This document shows positions 35,144 through 45,067 of a stretch of 64,000 nucleotides of DNA, piece by piece. Each line of letters starts with the position of its first letter. Position 1 is the first letter of the stretch. The translations under genes were made by a program, and so were the position numbers. The DNA comes from an uncultured Bacteroidales bacterium (GTDB lineage Bacteria > Bacteroidota > Bacteroidia > Bacteroidales > UBA932). The notes under the pieces are model-generated. The model ran no database searches, was not told the DNA's origin, and saw nothing but the letters and a program-made list of their open reading frames with translations. Where the stretch lies: contig CAMCFO010000006.1 in the NCBI GenBank assembly GCA_945874155.1, positions 1-64,000 on the forward strand, read 5' to 3'.

Positions 35144-38100
35144 TCAACCTTTCCTGAATTCGCTCGGAGAAAGATCAAAATGACGACGGAAGCAGATGCT
35201 GAAATATTTCGGATTTGCAAATCCGGTCATATCGGCGATTTCAGATATGGTGTATTCAGACTCTTTTAGAAGCTGGGACGCCCTCTTTAACCGGACATCA
35301 AGAATGAACTCCTTTATGGACATCCCTGTCAGGTCATTAATCTTCCGGTACAGGATTGTCCGTCCTATAGCCATATCTGACACGAAGGAATCCACATCAT
35401 AGTCACAATTGTCCATATTCCTTTCAATATGGTCCATCGCCCTTTTTAGAATCTCCTCGTCCATTGAGGATATGGTCGCTTTCGATGGCTCGGCAATGAA
35501 CCTCCGGCTGTAAATCTCCTTGAGTTTCTGCTGAGAGCATATAAGGCTGTCCGTCTGCTTCAACAGGAAATCAATATCCACAGGTTTGTCAATGAACACG
35601 CTCGCGCCGCTTTCCATCGCCCTGACCCTGTTGTCATCCTGATTGCCGGCACCCGAGAGCAAAATCACAGGAATGTGGCTGGTCCGCAGGTCCGAGCGTA
35701 TTTTCCTACATACTTCAAAACCGTCGGAATCCGGCATCATCAAGTCCGTGACCACCAGCTGAGGATTCACCTTGAGTGTCTTGGCTATGCCGTCGCTTCC
35801 ATTGGTCGCAGTATAGACATTATATTTGACGGAAAGTCTCTTTTCGAGATAGTTTCTGAGATTTACATCGTCCTCCACAACGACAACGGAATGTGTCTTG
35901 CGGCAGTCTTTTCTGACCGATTCTTCATAAGAGGCTTCTGAAAGCAGGCTGTCCGCCTCTGAAACAGCATATTCATAACCACCCTCATCTCCGGCATTCT
36001 TTGATTCTCCGTCAGGAACAAATGGAAGCCGGACTTCGAAAGACACTGTTGAATTCTCGGAAGTGAGGGAAATTTGTCCTCCCAGATTGTCCACCAGTTC
36101 CTTAACAATGGCAAGCCCAAGCCCTGTGCTATGCTCTATAAGTTTGTCCGCTTGATGGGGCAGTCGGGTGAATGCATTGAATATCAGTTCCTTCTTATCA
36201 TCAGGAATCTCCGTTCCCGTGTTGGTGACCACAATGGAAAGCCACTCCTGACCTGAAGTGTCCACACTTCCAAGCCTTGATATGGCAATCCTGACGAAAC
36301 AACCCTGAGGAGTGTATTTAAAGGCATTGGAAATGAGATTGGTGACTATTTTCTCCATCACATCGTAATCGAACAAGGTGTAGAAACTTTCCATCTCGCT
36401 ACGGAATTCCGTCTCAATCTCCTTATTCGCCGCTATGTTGTCAAAAAGGGAAAATATATTTTTTATGAAGCGGACAATGTCTCCCGACCGCCTGTCCAGC
36501 ACAATCTTCTGGCTTTCAATCTCCCTGAACTGAAGCAACTGGACAATCATCCTCTTGATTCTTCCGACATTTTGTTCTATCAGACGCACATCTGCGATTG
36601 CCGGAGACTCCTGAGGCAGATGCTCCTTCAACTGCTTCAGAGGATCCACAACGAGTGTAAGCGGAGTCTTCAGGTCGTGGGATATGCTTGTGAAGAAATT
36701 GATTCTCGCCTGAGTCATCTGTCTGATGTTTTCCTCATTCACCCTTTCCATTTCCAGTTTCTGTTCCAGTATCTTCTTGTTCATTGAGAACCTCCAAATG
36801 GCAAATGCAGAAAGGGAGATTATCAAAGCATATAGGCAATACGCCCACACTGAAAGGAATGGAGATGGACGGACCTCTATCTGAAGCGATGTCACCTTGT
36901 CCCCCCAGATTCCATCATTATTTACCGCCTTTGCCTCAAACCGGTATTTACCCGGACGCATATTGAAGAATGAGACCATCCTTTGCCCCTCAGGCAGTTC
37001 CATCCAATCATCGGATAATCCTTTCATCCTGTAGGCGTATCTGTTCTTTTCTGCATTCAGATAGCTGTCGGAAGACAACCGTATCCCGAAATTGGTTTGC
37101 CTGTGGTTCAAGACGAGACAATCATCATATTCAGCGGAAGTATATGTCAGGATTGATTTCTTGAGAGGGGAATCCTTGGTTCCGGGCAGGGCGACGGTGT
37201 TGTCAATCAGAAAATCAGTGAAGAAAACTTCCGGTTTCTGTGTATTGAATGCCATCCTTGACGGATCGAACATCACAAATCCGGAAGTACCTCCGAAAAG
37301 AATCTCCCCGCGCGAGGTCTTGTAATATGACCTTATATAATATGACCCGCAGTTTTCGTTGTTGTCAATGCTTGACCTGGAGAACAGTCCCTTTTCTCCT
37401 GAATACAAATAAAGGCCACCGTCCGTACTGAGCCAGACATCACCGGAAGACTCATCTTCGACAATGCCAAAAACGAACCTTCCTGAAAGTGATTCCCCGA
37501 CAGAGTCAACCAGGTGCCTGTAACTACCGTCTTTCCGCAGGACATTAACACCCTCTCCTGTTCCAAACCAGATGTCACCTGAAGACATGCTGCAGAAACA
37601 GATTAGATTGTTGGACTGGAACGGCACACCGTCAAGATGATGGAATCTTACGACCCTTCCGGATGCAGCATCTGCCACAATCAGGCCTGAACGCGAAAGG
37701 AGGCACAGATGCCCCTCATCATCACGGTATATCATCTCCGCGGAAGTCCCGGAATGATGTCCATCGGAATCGGTGAACAAGACAGATGCCACCACTTTCC
37801 CTTCTTCGTCGAGGTGCTTGAGATTCTCATCGGGACTTGACATCCACAATCCACCGTCTCCATCCTCCAGAAAATCATATACACTCAAAGGATACTGGGA
37901 GGAAGAACCAGCCTTTGTCCTGAATTTCCGGGTCTTTTCCTCATAGACCTGTAGACCGCCATTGAATGACGCAACCCAAATGACACCGTCATCGTCTTTC
38001 CAAAGTTTCTTGATAAAATCAGACGCGAGAGAGCTGCCGTCAGAATGAGTGAAATACCTGAATTCACCGGAAGACCTGTCCCACACAGAAATTCCACCAC

Positions 38101-38599
38101 CTTCCGTACCTATCCATAAATTCCCGTGACGGTCCTCGACGAAACTGCTCACTATAGGGTGGGACAAACCACCGGTACGGGCAGAGAAAAACCTCAGATC
38201 ACTGGCGGAAATCGTGCTGTAAGCCAGCTTTCCTCCGTATGTGCCTATCCACAAGCCGCCGTCAGGATCAGGAAATATCGACCACACGGAATTGTTCGGA
38301 AGAGAATACGGACGATTCAGGTCCATCTTGAAGACCTTTGTTTTTCCCGACTCCGGATCCATCAGCAGGAGCCCTGTCTGAGTCGCCACCCAGATGACCC
38401 CTGAGGGATCGGCATAGAGCATTTTTGCACTCGTGGAACTGTCCGAAACCATCCGGTCCAATCCGGAGCGGAGAACAGTACCGTCCGGGCGGCATTTGAA
38501 CAAGCCATCCATCAAGGTAAGTACAAACACATCCTCACCGTAGCTCAGCACATCCTTTATTTCTGTTCTACCCCCCCCCGACAACGATGAAAGGGTCAA
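35144..38599 (-). pseudogene. Hybrid two-component sensor, C-terminal 1150 residues (split by G9 tract)
   Basis: This frame carries the second part of the beta-propeller sensor region (repeats such as DGGLWIGTYGGKLAY and HGNLWIGTEGGGISVW, up to about 520), a Y_Y_Y domain (about 540-605), one membrane segment (VWAYCLYALIISLSAFAIW), a histidine-kinase core with phospho-acceptor in SISHDLKTPL, an ATPase domain (NLISNAFKYTP, TGLGLAIVKEL), a receiver with VVTDLMMPDSDG, and an AraC-type DNA-binding tail (MIKE-like GMSIKEFILDVRLKRA, then ITGFANPKYF-type second helix). The nominal ATG at 38599 lies inside the N-terminal frame and is not a natural start. The signal peptide and first propeller blades are in 38568-39194. 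Removing one G restores a single frame of about 1349 residues, the normal length. Confidence 0.85.
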
Positions 38600-39194
38600 A
38601 CCTGCAATTATCCGGATCGTATTTCATCAGGACATTCCCTACTGAAACATAAACATCGTTCTCCGTACAGAAAACCGACGAAACAAATGATGGCAACTGG
38701 GAAAAAGACGGGAGAAATGTGCCGGATGAGCATTCGTTTGCATTGAACATCTCCACTCTTCCGTCTCTTATCATCCATACCTCCCCTTTCCCATTGACAT
38801 CAAAAGGACCGATGTTACCTGGAAACAGACATTCAAAAGACATGCTGTCATAATCCAATGCCATCATTCCGTGATTACTTCCAACAAAAAGCCTGCAATC
38901 ATTTCCGGCAGTCTTGACCTCACCGAAATTCCAGGAATCATAGGGGGACATTTTCATTATCTCCTTCTCCATCCTCACGAAAGAATTCCCGTCATAAACG
39001 CATACAGCCTCATGGCCGCTGAACCAGATTCTTCCTGTACGGTCTTTCGTAATTCCATGGATACCACCGTAATAGGTAGTATTGGATATAGTGTGGAAAT
39101 CGTAATCCGGCAAGTCCACAGCCCTTGCAGTAAAGTTGTATGACAGTCCCAGAAGCAGACCTGTCAAAAACAAGGAAGTCAAGTTCAATCGCAT
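38568..39194 (-). pseudogene. Hybrid two-component sensor, N-terminal part
   Basis: These 208 residues supply the signal peptide (about 1-25, ending ARAVD) and the first propeller blades (HGITKDRTGRIWFSGHEAVCVYDG, GEVWMIRDGRVEMF). The frame reaches a G9 tract and stops at TAG immediately after it (VVGGG then stop). By itself it would be a secreted fragment without a membrane anchor or kinase. It has its own TATATTTG box at 39258-39265. Confidence 0.85.
38571..38579 (-). repeat. G9 homopolymer inside the sensor gene
   Basis: Nine C on the plus strand (G on the coding strand). With nine G the frame ends at the following TAG; with eight or eleven G it continues into AGA-ACA-GAA and the rest of the sensor; with ten G it stops four codons later. 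This is either a slipped-strand phase switch or a base-count error. Confidence 0.85.
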
Positions 39195-39257
39195 AATTCA
39201 ATATGTGTCTGAGTCAGAATATTCCGGAAATAATTTTCATATTCCTTGTCGGAATTG

Positions 39258-39265
39258 CAAATATA
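39258..39265 (-). promoter_or_regulatory. -7 box (TATATTTG) of the sensor gene
   Basis: The minus strand reads TATATTTG, 63 bases before the sensor ATG. It fits TAnnTTTG. It lies 15 bases from the opposite-facing arginine-operon box, so the two promoters share DNA. Confidence 0.5.
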
Positions 39266-39280
39266 ACATTTTTTAATTCA

Positions 39281-39288
39281 TATCTTTG
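39281..39288 (+). promoter_or_regulatory. -7 box (TATCTTTG) of the arginine operon
   Basis: TATCTTTG fits TAnnTTTG and lies 73 bases before the GNAT start codon. An ATTG about 23 bases upstream is a poor -33 element. The leader contains CTGAAATC twice (39293-39300 and 39307-39314), a possible operator half-site pair for an arginine repressor, which I cannot confirm. Confidence 0.5.
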
Positions 39289-39361
39289 AAGTCTGAAATC
39301 AAAAAGCTGAAATCGGTCAAATTCGTGGCATTCGGCGTTGGTGATAATTTAAACAAAAAAT

Positions 39362-39937
39362 ATGGAAATCGAAGTAATGGTGGCAAACCAGAGCCACACA
39401 GTTTACGCCCAGGCAATCTGCGACGAGATCTACATTTCTTCCCTCGAAAGGAAAACAGGTATTGCCAACCGCACACCTGAATATATCTGTGAAAAAATAT
39501 TGGCTGGAAAGGCCGTGATTGCCCTGACGGACGACGGACGCTTCGCAGGATTCTCCTACATCGAGTCCTGGGGCGGGAAAAGTTTCGTAGCCAATTCCGG
39601 GCTCATAGTGGCCCACGAATTCAGGGGTATGGGAGTGGCAAAGAAAATCAAAAGGCAGACCTTTCTGCTATCGCGGGAACTGTATCCCGATGCAAAGATT
39701 TTCTCCATCACCACAGGTGCGGCAGTGATGAAAATGAACTACGAATTCGGATTCAGGCCGGTGCCGTTTGCTGAACTTACCGACGACCCGGAATTCTGGA
39801 AGGGCTGCGAGGGTTGCAGACATTTCGACATTCTCAAAAGCCACGACTACAAGATGTGCATCTGCACCGGTCTGCTCTACGACCCTAAGGAGCATCTTGA
39901 GATTCAAAGTCCCAAACCCGAAGAATTGAAAAAATAA
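39362..39937 (+). CDS. GNAT N-acyltransferase, likely first step of arginine synthesis
   Basis: This 191-residue protein has a GNAT fold with the acetyl-CoA loop in the segment HEFRGMGVAKKIKR (about 90-103, the R/Q-x-x-G-x-G/A pattern) and the beta strand VIALTDDGRFAGFSYIES before it. It leads the arginine operon, two bases before argG. No argA or argJ is visible in the cluster, so this is the likely N-acetyl- or N-succinyl-glutamate synthase. Two cysteine-containing stretches near the end (KGCEGC, MCICTG) are unusual for GNATs and could bind metal. Function is inferred from position and fold. Confidence 0.75.
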   Translation: MEIEVMVANQSHTVYAQAICDEIYISSLERKTGIANRTPEYICEKILAGKAVIALTDDGRFAGFSYIESWGGKSFVANSGLIVAHEFRGMGVAKKIKRQTFLLSRELYPDAKIFSITTGAAVMKMNYEFGFRPVPFAELTDDPEFWKGCEGCRHFDILKSHDYKMCICTGLLYDPKEHLEIQSPKPEELKK

Positions 39938-39939
39938 AT

Positions 39940-41142
39940 ATGGAACAGAAAAAAGTAGTGGTCGCATTCAGCGGCGGTCTGGACACCTCCTACACAGTGA
40001 TGTATCTGGCCAAAGAAATGGGTTATGAAGTCTATGCAGCCTGCGCCAACACAGGCGGATTCAGCCCGCAACAGTTGAAGAAAAATGAGGAAAACGCCCT
40101 TCTTCTCGGCGCAAAGGAATATGTAACCCTCGATGTCACAAAGCAATACTATGAGAAAAGCCTCAAGTATATGGTCTGGGGCAATGTGCTCAGGAACGGA
40201 ACTTACCCCGTGTCGGTTTCATCCGAGAGGATTTTCCAGGGTATGGCTATAGCCGAATATGCCAGGAAAATCGGAGCCCACGCCATTGCACACGGGTCCA
40301 CCGGGGCAGGCAACGACCAGGTACGCTTCGATATGACCTTCCTCGTGATGTGTCCCGAAATGGAAATCATCACCCTCACCCGCGACAAGACACTCAGCCG
40401 CAAGGAGGAAGTGGACTACCTCAACTCTCACGGCTTCTTCGCAGATTTCACCAAGCTCAAATATTCCTACAATGTGGGGATTTGGGGCACTTCCATCTGC
40501 GGCGGCGAAATCCTTGACTCGACCCAAGGCTTGCCTGAAAGCGCCTATCTGAAGCAGGTGAGCAAAACCGGCAGCGAGATTCTGGCCCTGGAGTTCAGTC
40601 ACGGGGAACTGGTCGGGGTGAACGGGAAGCATTTTGACGACAGAATCGCTGCAATCCAGGCTGTTGAGGAAATCGGCTCGGCTTATGGCATTGGCAGGGA
40701 TATGCACGTGGGAGATACCATCGTGGGAATCAAGGGCAGGGTTGGATTTGAGGCTGCTGCGCCTATGCTCATTATTGGGGCTCACAAATTCCTTGAAAAG
40801 TTCACGCTCTCGAAGTGGCAGCAGTACTGGAAGGACCAGGTGGCCAACTGGTACGGAATGTTCCTGCACGAGAGCCAGTATATGGAGCCTGTGATGAGGG
40901 ACATCGAGGCAATGCTGGAAAGCAGCCAGCGCAATGTCAATGGAACTGTGACACTCGAACTCCGTCCTTATTCCTTCTCCACAGTGGGAGTGGATTCACC
41001 TGACGATTTGCTCAAATCCAAACTCGGGGAATATGGAGAAGGCCAGAAGGGCTGGACTGCCGAGGATGCCAAAGGCTTCATCAAGATGCTCTCCAATCCT
41101 TTGAGAATGTATTACGGGGCCCATCCTGACGAGATGATTTAA
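39940..41142 (+). CDS. argG: Argininosuccinate synthase
   Basis: The 400-residue enzyme joins citrulline and aspartate using ATP to form argininosuccinate. The N-terminal PP-loop is AFSGGLDTSYTVMYL (about 9-23), the citrulline/aspartate region includes HGSTGAGNDQVRF, and the length is normal. It follows the GNAT stop after two bases and precedes argC, which supports co-transcription. It is cytoplasmic. Confidence 0.95.
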   Translation: MEQKKVVVAFSGGLDTSYTVMYLAKEMGYEVYAACANTGGFSPQQLKKNEENALLLGAKEYVTLDVTKQYYEKSLKYMVWGNVLRNGTYPVSVSSERIFQGMAIAEYARKIGAHAIAHGSTGAGNDQVRFDMTFLVMCPEMEIITLTRDKTLSRKEEVDYLNSHGFFADFTKLKYSYNVGIWGTSICGGEILDSTQGLPESAYLKQVSKTGSEILALEFSHGELVGVNGKHFDDRIAAIQAVEEIGSAYGIGRDMHVGDTIVGIKGRVGFEAAAPMLIIGAHKFLEKFTLSKWQQYWKDQVANWYGMFLHESQYMEPVMRDIEAMLESSQRNVNGTVTLELRPYSFSTVGVDSPDDLLKSKLGEYGEGQKGWTAEDAKGFIKMLSNPLRMYYGAHPDEMI

Positions 41143-41164
41143 CTTGGACTTGCGAAACTTGACT

Positions 41165-42127
41165 ATGTATAAAATAGGTATCATAGGTGGAGCAGGCTAT
41201 ACCGCCGGAGAGCTGATAAGGCTGCTGCTGAACCATCCTGAAGTGGAACTGTCCTTCGTGCAGTCATCAAGCAATGCAGGAAACTTTCTCTGGCAGGTGC
41301 ACGGAGGCATCTACGGGGAAACCGATATGCAATTCTGCGAAGATGCTCCTTTGGACAGCGTGGATTTGGTATTCCTATGCTCGGCACACGGCAAAAGCCG
41401 GGAGTTCTGGGAGGCTCATCCCTGCCCCGAAGGTCTGAAAATCATAGACTTGGCTCAAGATTTCAGAGATGAGTCCGAGGGCTATGTCTATGGCTTGCCG
41501 GAATGGCAGAAAGGACGCATTGCCGGGGCGGACAAGATTGCAAATCCGGGATGTTTTGCCACAGCCATACAACTGGCCCTGCTTCCGCTTGCAAAGGCGG
41601 GTCTGCTGAAAGAGGAAGTGCAGGTGACAGCCCTCACAGGTTCCACAGGGGCCGGAGTTAAACCTTCCGCCACCACCCATTTCAGCTGGAGGGACAACAA
41701 CCTGTCCACCTACAAGGTCTTCTCCCACCAACACCTGATTGAAATACGCAGGAATCTGGGACTGCTGTCTGGATGCGAGGTGCCGGCAATCAATTTCATA
41801 CCTATGCGCGGTGATTTCGCCAGGGGCATATTTGCAAATGTCCAGACGGGATGCCAGCTCACGGAAGAAGAGGCAACGGCGCTTTACAAGGATTTCTATA
41901 GCGGCTCTGCTTTCACCTTCCACTGCCCTTTCGCTCCGGACCTCAAGCAGGTGGTGAATACAAACAAATGCCTCATACACACAGAAATACATAACGGTAA
42001 AATAGTAATCACAAGCATTTTGGACAATCTTCTCAAGGGTGCTTCCGGGCAAGCGGTACAAAATATGAATATAATGCTCGGATTGGATGAGCGCACGGGA
42101 CTCTCTCTGAAGGCATCGGCTTTCTGA
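41165..42127 (+). CDS. argC: N-acyl-glutamyl-phosphate reductase
   Basis: From ATG 41165 the enzyme is 320 residues. It has the NADP-binding opening YKIGIIGGAGYTAGEL and the catalytic cysteine in NPGCFATA (about residue 130). It reduces N-acyl-glutamyl phosphate to the semialdehyde. The upstream in-frame codon at 41144 is TTG and gives no family similarity, so the ATG is preferred. Sits 22 bases after argG. Confidence 0.95.
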   Translation: MYKIGIIGGAGYTAGELIRLLLNHPEVELSFVQSSSNAGNFLWQVHGGIYGETDMQFCEDAPLDSVDLVFLCSAHGKSREFWEAHPCPEGLKIIDLAQDFRDESEGYVYGLPEWQKGRIAGADKIANPGCFATAIQLALLPLAKAGLLKEEVQVTALTGSTGAGVKPSATTHFSWRDNNLSTYKVFSHQHLIEIRRNLGLLSGCEVPAINFIPMRGDFARGIFANVQTGCQLTEEEATALYKDFYSGSAFTFHCPFAPDLKQVVNTNKCLIHTEIHNGKIVITSILDNLLKGASGQAVQNMNIMLGLDERTGLSLKASAF

Positions 42128-42168
42128 GATGGTTTCGCATCTCTCACTCAGGAAGTGCAACTTATTGA

Positions 42169-43302
42169 ATGCGAATGACTATGGAACTTTTTGACGTTTA
42201 CAAAACTTGGGACATCGAGCCGGTCAAAGGCTTCGGCACCAGACTTATTGACAAGAACGGAGAAGTCTATACAGACCTCTACGGCGGCCACGCGGTAATC
42301 AGCATAGGCCACTGCCATCCGCACTATGTGAAAATGCTCACTGAGCAGCTTGGAGAGCTCGGATTTTACTCCAATGCAGTTCAGAACCACCTGCAGCGCG
42401 ACCTTGCGCACAGACTGGGCAAGTTGAGCAATTACGACGACTACAAACTCTTTCTCTGCAACAGCGGGGCCGAGGCGAATGAAAATGCTATGAAGCTGGC
42501 CTCGTTCCACACCGGTAAAGCCAAGATTCTCGCCTTCGGGCACGCCTTCCACGGCAGGACCTCCGGCGCGGTTGCAGCCACCGACAATCCGGACATACGC
42601 TCCCCTTTCAACGGAACGGATAATGTCAAATTTGTGGCTCTCAATGACTTGAATGCAGTGGAGAAAGAACTGTCCGGAGGAGAATATGCAGCTGTGATGA
42701 TTGAGGGAATACAGGGAGTGGCCGGAATACAGATGCCGGGCGATGCCTTCCTTCGTGAGTTGCGCCGGCTTTGCGACCAATATGGAGTCCTGCTGATTCT
42801 GGATGAAATACAGTCCGGATGCGGCCGGAGCGGAAAATACTTTGCCCATCAGTGGAGCGGCATCAGGGCGGACCTGGTCACAATGGCCAAGGGCATAGGC
42901 AACGGTTTTCCTATCGGGGCCGTTATGATAAGCCCTACAATTCAGGCCCGTTACGGAATGCTGGGCACCACCTTCGGAGGCAACCATCTGGCTTGCACTG
43001 CAGCTCTTGCGGTGTGCGATGTGATTGAGAACGAGAACCTTATAGCAAACGCGGCAAAGGTCGGTGACTGGTTCAGGGAGGCTTTCAAAGGCAATCCGGC
43101 ATTGGCTGAGTACCGTGGGCGCGGACTTATGATAGGACTGGAAGTGAAACCGGGCTACGAAAAACTGAGGGAAAGGCTGCTTTTCGAGAAGCATTTCTTC
43201 ACGGGAGCATCGGGAGCCAAGGTCATACGCCTTCTGCCTGCCCTGACTCTCGGATTGGACACGGCGAAATCCTTTGTCAAAGCCTGGAATGAACTGATAT
43301 GA
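42169..43302 (+). CDS. argD: Acyl-ornithine aminotransferase
   Basis: This 377-residue PLP enzyme (class III aminotransferase) carries the PLP lysine in TMAKGIGNGFPIGAVM, the NSGAEANENAMKLA segment and FGHAFHGRTSGA. It converts N-acyl-glutamate semialdehyde to N-acyl-ornithine. Three closely spaced ATGs (42169, 42175, 42181) are possible starts; the last gives MELFDVYKTWD. Its stop overlaps the argF' start by four bases. In this phylum the acyl group may be succinyl. Confidence 0.93.
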   Translation: MRMTMELFDVYKTWDIEPVKGFGTRLIDKNGEVYTDLYGGHAVISIGHCHPHYVKMLTEQLGELGFYSNAVQNHLQRDLAHRLGKLSNYDDYKLFLCNSGAEANENAMKLASFHTGKAKILAFGHAFHGRTSGAVAATDNPDIRSPFNGTDNVKFVALNDLNAVEKELSGGEYAAVMIEGIQGVAGIQMPGDAFLRELRRLCDQYGVLLILDEIQSGCGRSGKYFAHQWSGIRADLVTMAKGIGNGFPIGAVMISPTIQARYGMLGTTFGGNHLACTAALAVCDVIENENLIANAAKVGDWFREAFKGNPALAEYRGRGLMIGLEVKPGYEKLRERLLFEKHFFTGASGAKVIRLLPALTLGLDTAKSFVKAWNELI

Positions 43303-44249
43303 AAACATTTACATCAATAACTCAACTTGGGGACCTGCAAGCTGCATTGAAAGAGGCTTTGTGGGTGAAACAGAACCCTTTTGCCGACAAGAAACTGGGC
43401 GAGAACAAGACTGCTCTCCTTGTGTTTTTCAACAACAGTCTGCGCACCCGCCTGAGCACTCAGAAGGCCGCCCTCAATTTGGGGATGAACGTGATGGTGC
43501 TGGACGTGAACCAGGGAGCGTGGAAACTGGAAACTGAACGCGGAGTGATTATGGACTCCGACAAGAGCGAACATCTGCTGGAAGCCATACCCGTTATGGG
43601 CAGTTATTGCGACGTGATAGGTGTCAGGTCCTTTGCCCGCTTCGAAAGCCGTGAAGACGATTACAATGAGGTAATCCTCAACCAGTTCATCAAGTATTCA
43701 GGCAAACCGGTGTTCAGTATGGAGGCGGCCACAAGGCATCCTCTCCAGACTTTTGCAGACCTGATTACCATCGAGGAACACAAGACCAAGGCCCGCCCTA
43801 AGGTGGTGATGACCTGGGCGCCCCATCCCAAGGCTCTCCCGCAGGCCGTGCCGAATTCCTTTGCTGAAGGACTGAATATGACTGACTATGAGTTCGTTAT
43901 TGCCAATCCGGAAGGCTATGACCTTGCACCTGAATTTGTCGGAAATGCCAAAGTGACCCACAATCAGGACGAGGCTCTGGAAGGGGCGGATTTCGTCTAT
44001 GCCAAGAACTGGGCACCATACGGGGCTGAAAATTACGGCAAGGTGATTTGCCGGGATATGGGATGGACAGTGACTGCGGAGAAGATGGCGCTGACTGACA
44101 ATGCCTTCTTTATGCACTGCCTGCCTGTCCGCAGGAATATGATAGTCAGCGATGATGTTATTGAATCAGAGCGGTCGCTGGTGATTCCGGAAGCTGCAAA
44201 CAGGGTGGTTTCCGCGCAGACGGTACTCAAGATGTTGATTTCAGAGTAA
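43299..44249 (+). CDS. argF': N-succinyl/N-acetyl-ornithine carbamoyltransferase
   Basis: This 316-residue transcarbamylase has the carbamoyl-phosphate motif in a modified form (NSLRTRLSTQK, about 46-56), the FMHCLPVRRNMIV motif, and high resemblance to the Bacteroides fragilis succinylornithine enzyme from memory. It transfers the carbamoyl group to acylated rather than free ornithine. Residue 90, which sits where that enzyme has Pro90 and acetylornithine enzymes have Glu, is Ser here (DSDKSEH). Ser at this place is reported to favour succinylornithine, so that substrate is preferred, with caution. Starts within the argD stop. Confidence 0.9.
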   Translation: MKTFTSITQLGDLQAALKEALWVKQNPFADKKLGENKTALLVFFNNSLRTRLSTQKAALNLGMNVMVLDVNQGAWKLETERGVIMDSDKSEHLLEAIPVMGSYCDVIGVRSFARFESREDDYNEVILNQFIKYSGKPVFSMEAATRHPLQTFADLITIEEHKTKARPKVVMTWAPHPKALPQAVPNSFAEGLNMTDYEFVIANPEGYDLAPEFVGNAKVTHNQDEALEGADFVYAKNWAPYGAENYGKVICRDMGWTVTAEKMALTDNAFFMHCLPVRRNMIVSDDVIESERSLVIPEAANRVVSAQTVLKMLISE

Positions 44250-44252
44250 TCT

Positions 44253-45023
44253 ATGAAAGTTTATAAAATAGGCGGAAACGTGGTGGACGACCAGGCTGCG
44301 CTGGAGACCTTCTGCAGGGAGTTCGCGTCATTGGAGGGGCCCCGGGTGCTGGTGCACGGAGGAGGTGTGGCGGCAAGCAGGGTGCAGGAGTTGATGGGCA
44401 TCAGGCCGGTGAAAATTCAGGGACGCAGAGTCACGGATACGGAAACGCTGAAGGTTGTGACGGGGGTATATGCGGGGCTGTGCAACAAGAATGTCGTGGC
44501 CCTGCTGCAGAGTTTCGGCTGCAATGCAATCGGACTTTCGGGCTGCGACGGGAATGTCATCTGCGCAACCAGGAGGCCTCCGATTGAGATTGAGGGACAG
44601 ATGGTGGATTTCGGAGCCGTGGGAGATGTGACTGCGGCGAGTGTGAACACTGTACTGCTTGAATCATTCTGCGGGATGGGACTTGTGCCGGTGCTGAGCG
44701 CTATCAACCACGACGGGAAGGGAAAACTGCTCAATACAAATGCAGACACAGTGGCTTCATCGGTGGCGGCGGCTCTTGGGGCAGAACTTGTGGTGTGCTT
44801 TGAGAAGAACGGAGTGCTGAGGGACAAGGATGATGAAGGGAGTGTCATACCGGAGATTGATCCGGGGCTTTTTGAGAGGCTCAAGAAGGAGGGCATTGTG
44901 GCAGAGGGAATGATACCGAAGCTGGAAAATGCATTCCTGTGCCTGCGCAATGGGGCATCCGGTGTCACCATCCGCAATTCCTCCGGACTTGACAACGGCA
45001 TCGGAACTGTAATAAAACTGTAA
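44253..45023 (+). CDS. argB: N-acyl-glutamate kinase
   Basis: The 256-residue amino-acid kinase has the phosphate loop KIGGNVVDD (about 5-13), VHGGGVAASR (about 34-43) and the LLNTNADTVASSVAAAL segment, which hold the nucleotide and N-acyl-glutamate. It phosphorylates N-acyl-glutamate ahead of ArgC. Starts three bases after argF'. No arginine-inhibition N-terminal helix is visible, so strong feedback inhibition of the hexameric type is not expected. Confidence 0.93.
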   Translation: MKVYKIGGNVVDDQAALETFCREFASLEGPRVLVHGGGVAASRVQELMGIRPVKIQGRRVTDTETLKVVTGVYAGLCNKNVVALLQSFGCNAIGLSGCDGNVICATRRPPIEIEGQMVDFGAVGDVTAASVNTVLLESFCGMGLVPVLSAINHDGKGKLLNTNADTVASSVAAALGAELVVCFEKNGVLRDKDDEGSVIPEIDPGLFERLKKEGIVAEGMIPKLENAFLCLRNGASGVTIRNSSGLDNGIGTVIKL

Positions 45024-45067
45024 AGATGCAAGTCTTTCCAGACTTGTTTGGGCATCAGAATGGAAAT

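Noticed and set aside
7464..39194. Naming the glycan target of PUL 1
   Set aside because: GH2, GH3, GH36-like and unclassified enzymes fit several polymers; nothing in the sequence decides between them.
42148..43308. A 386-codon open frame on the minus strand
   Set aside because: It mirrors argD almost exactly. Long antisense frames are expected from the codon use of such GC-richer genes.
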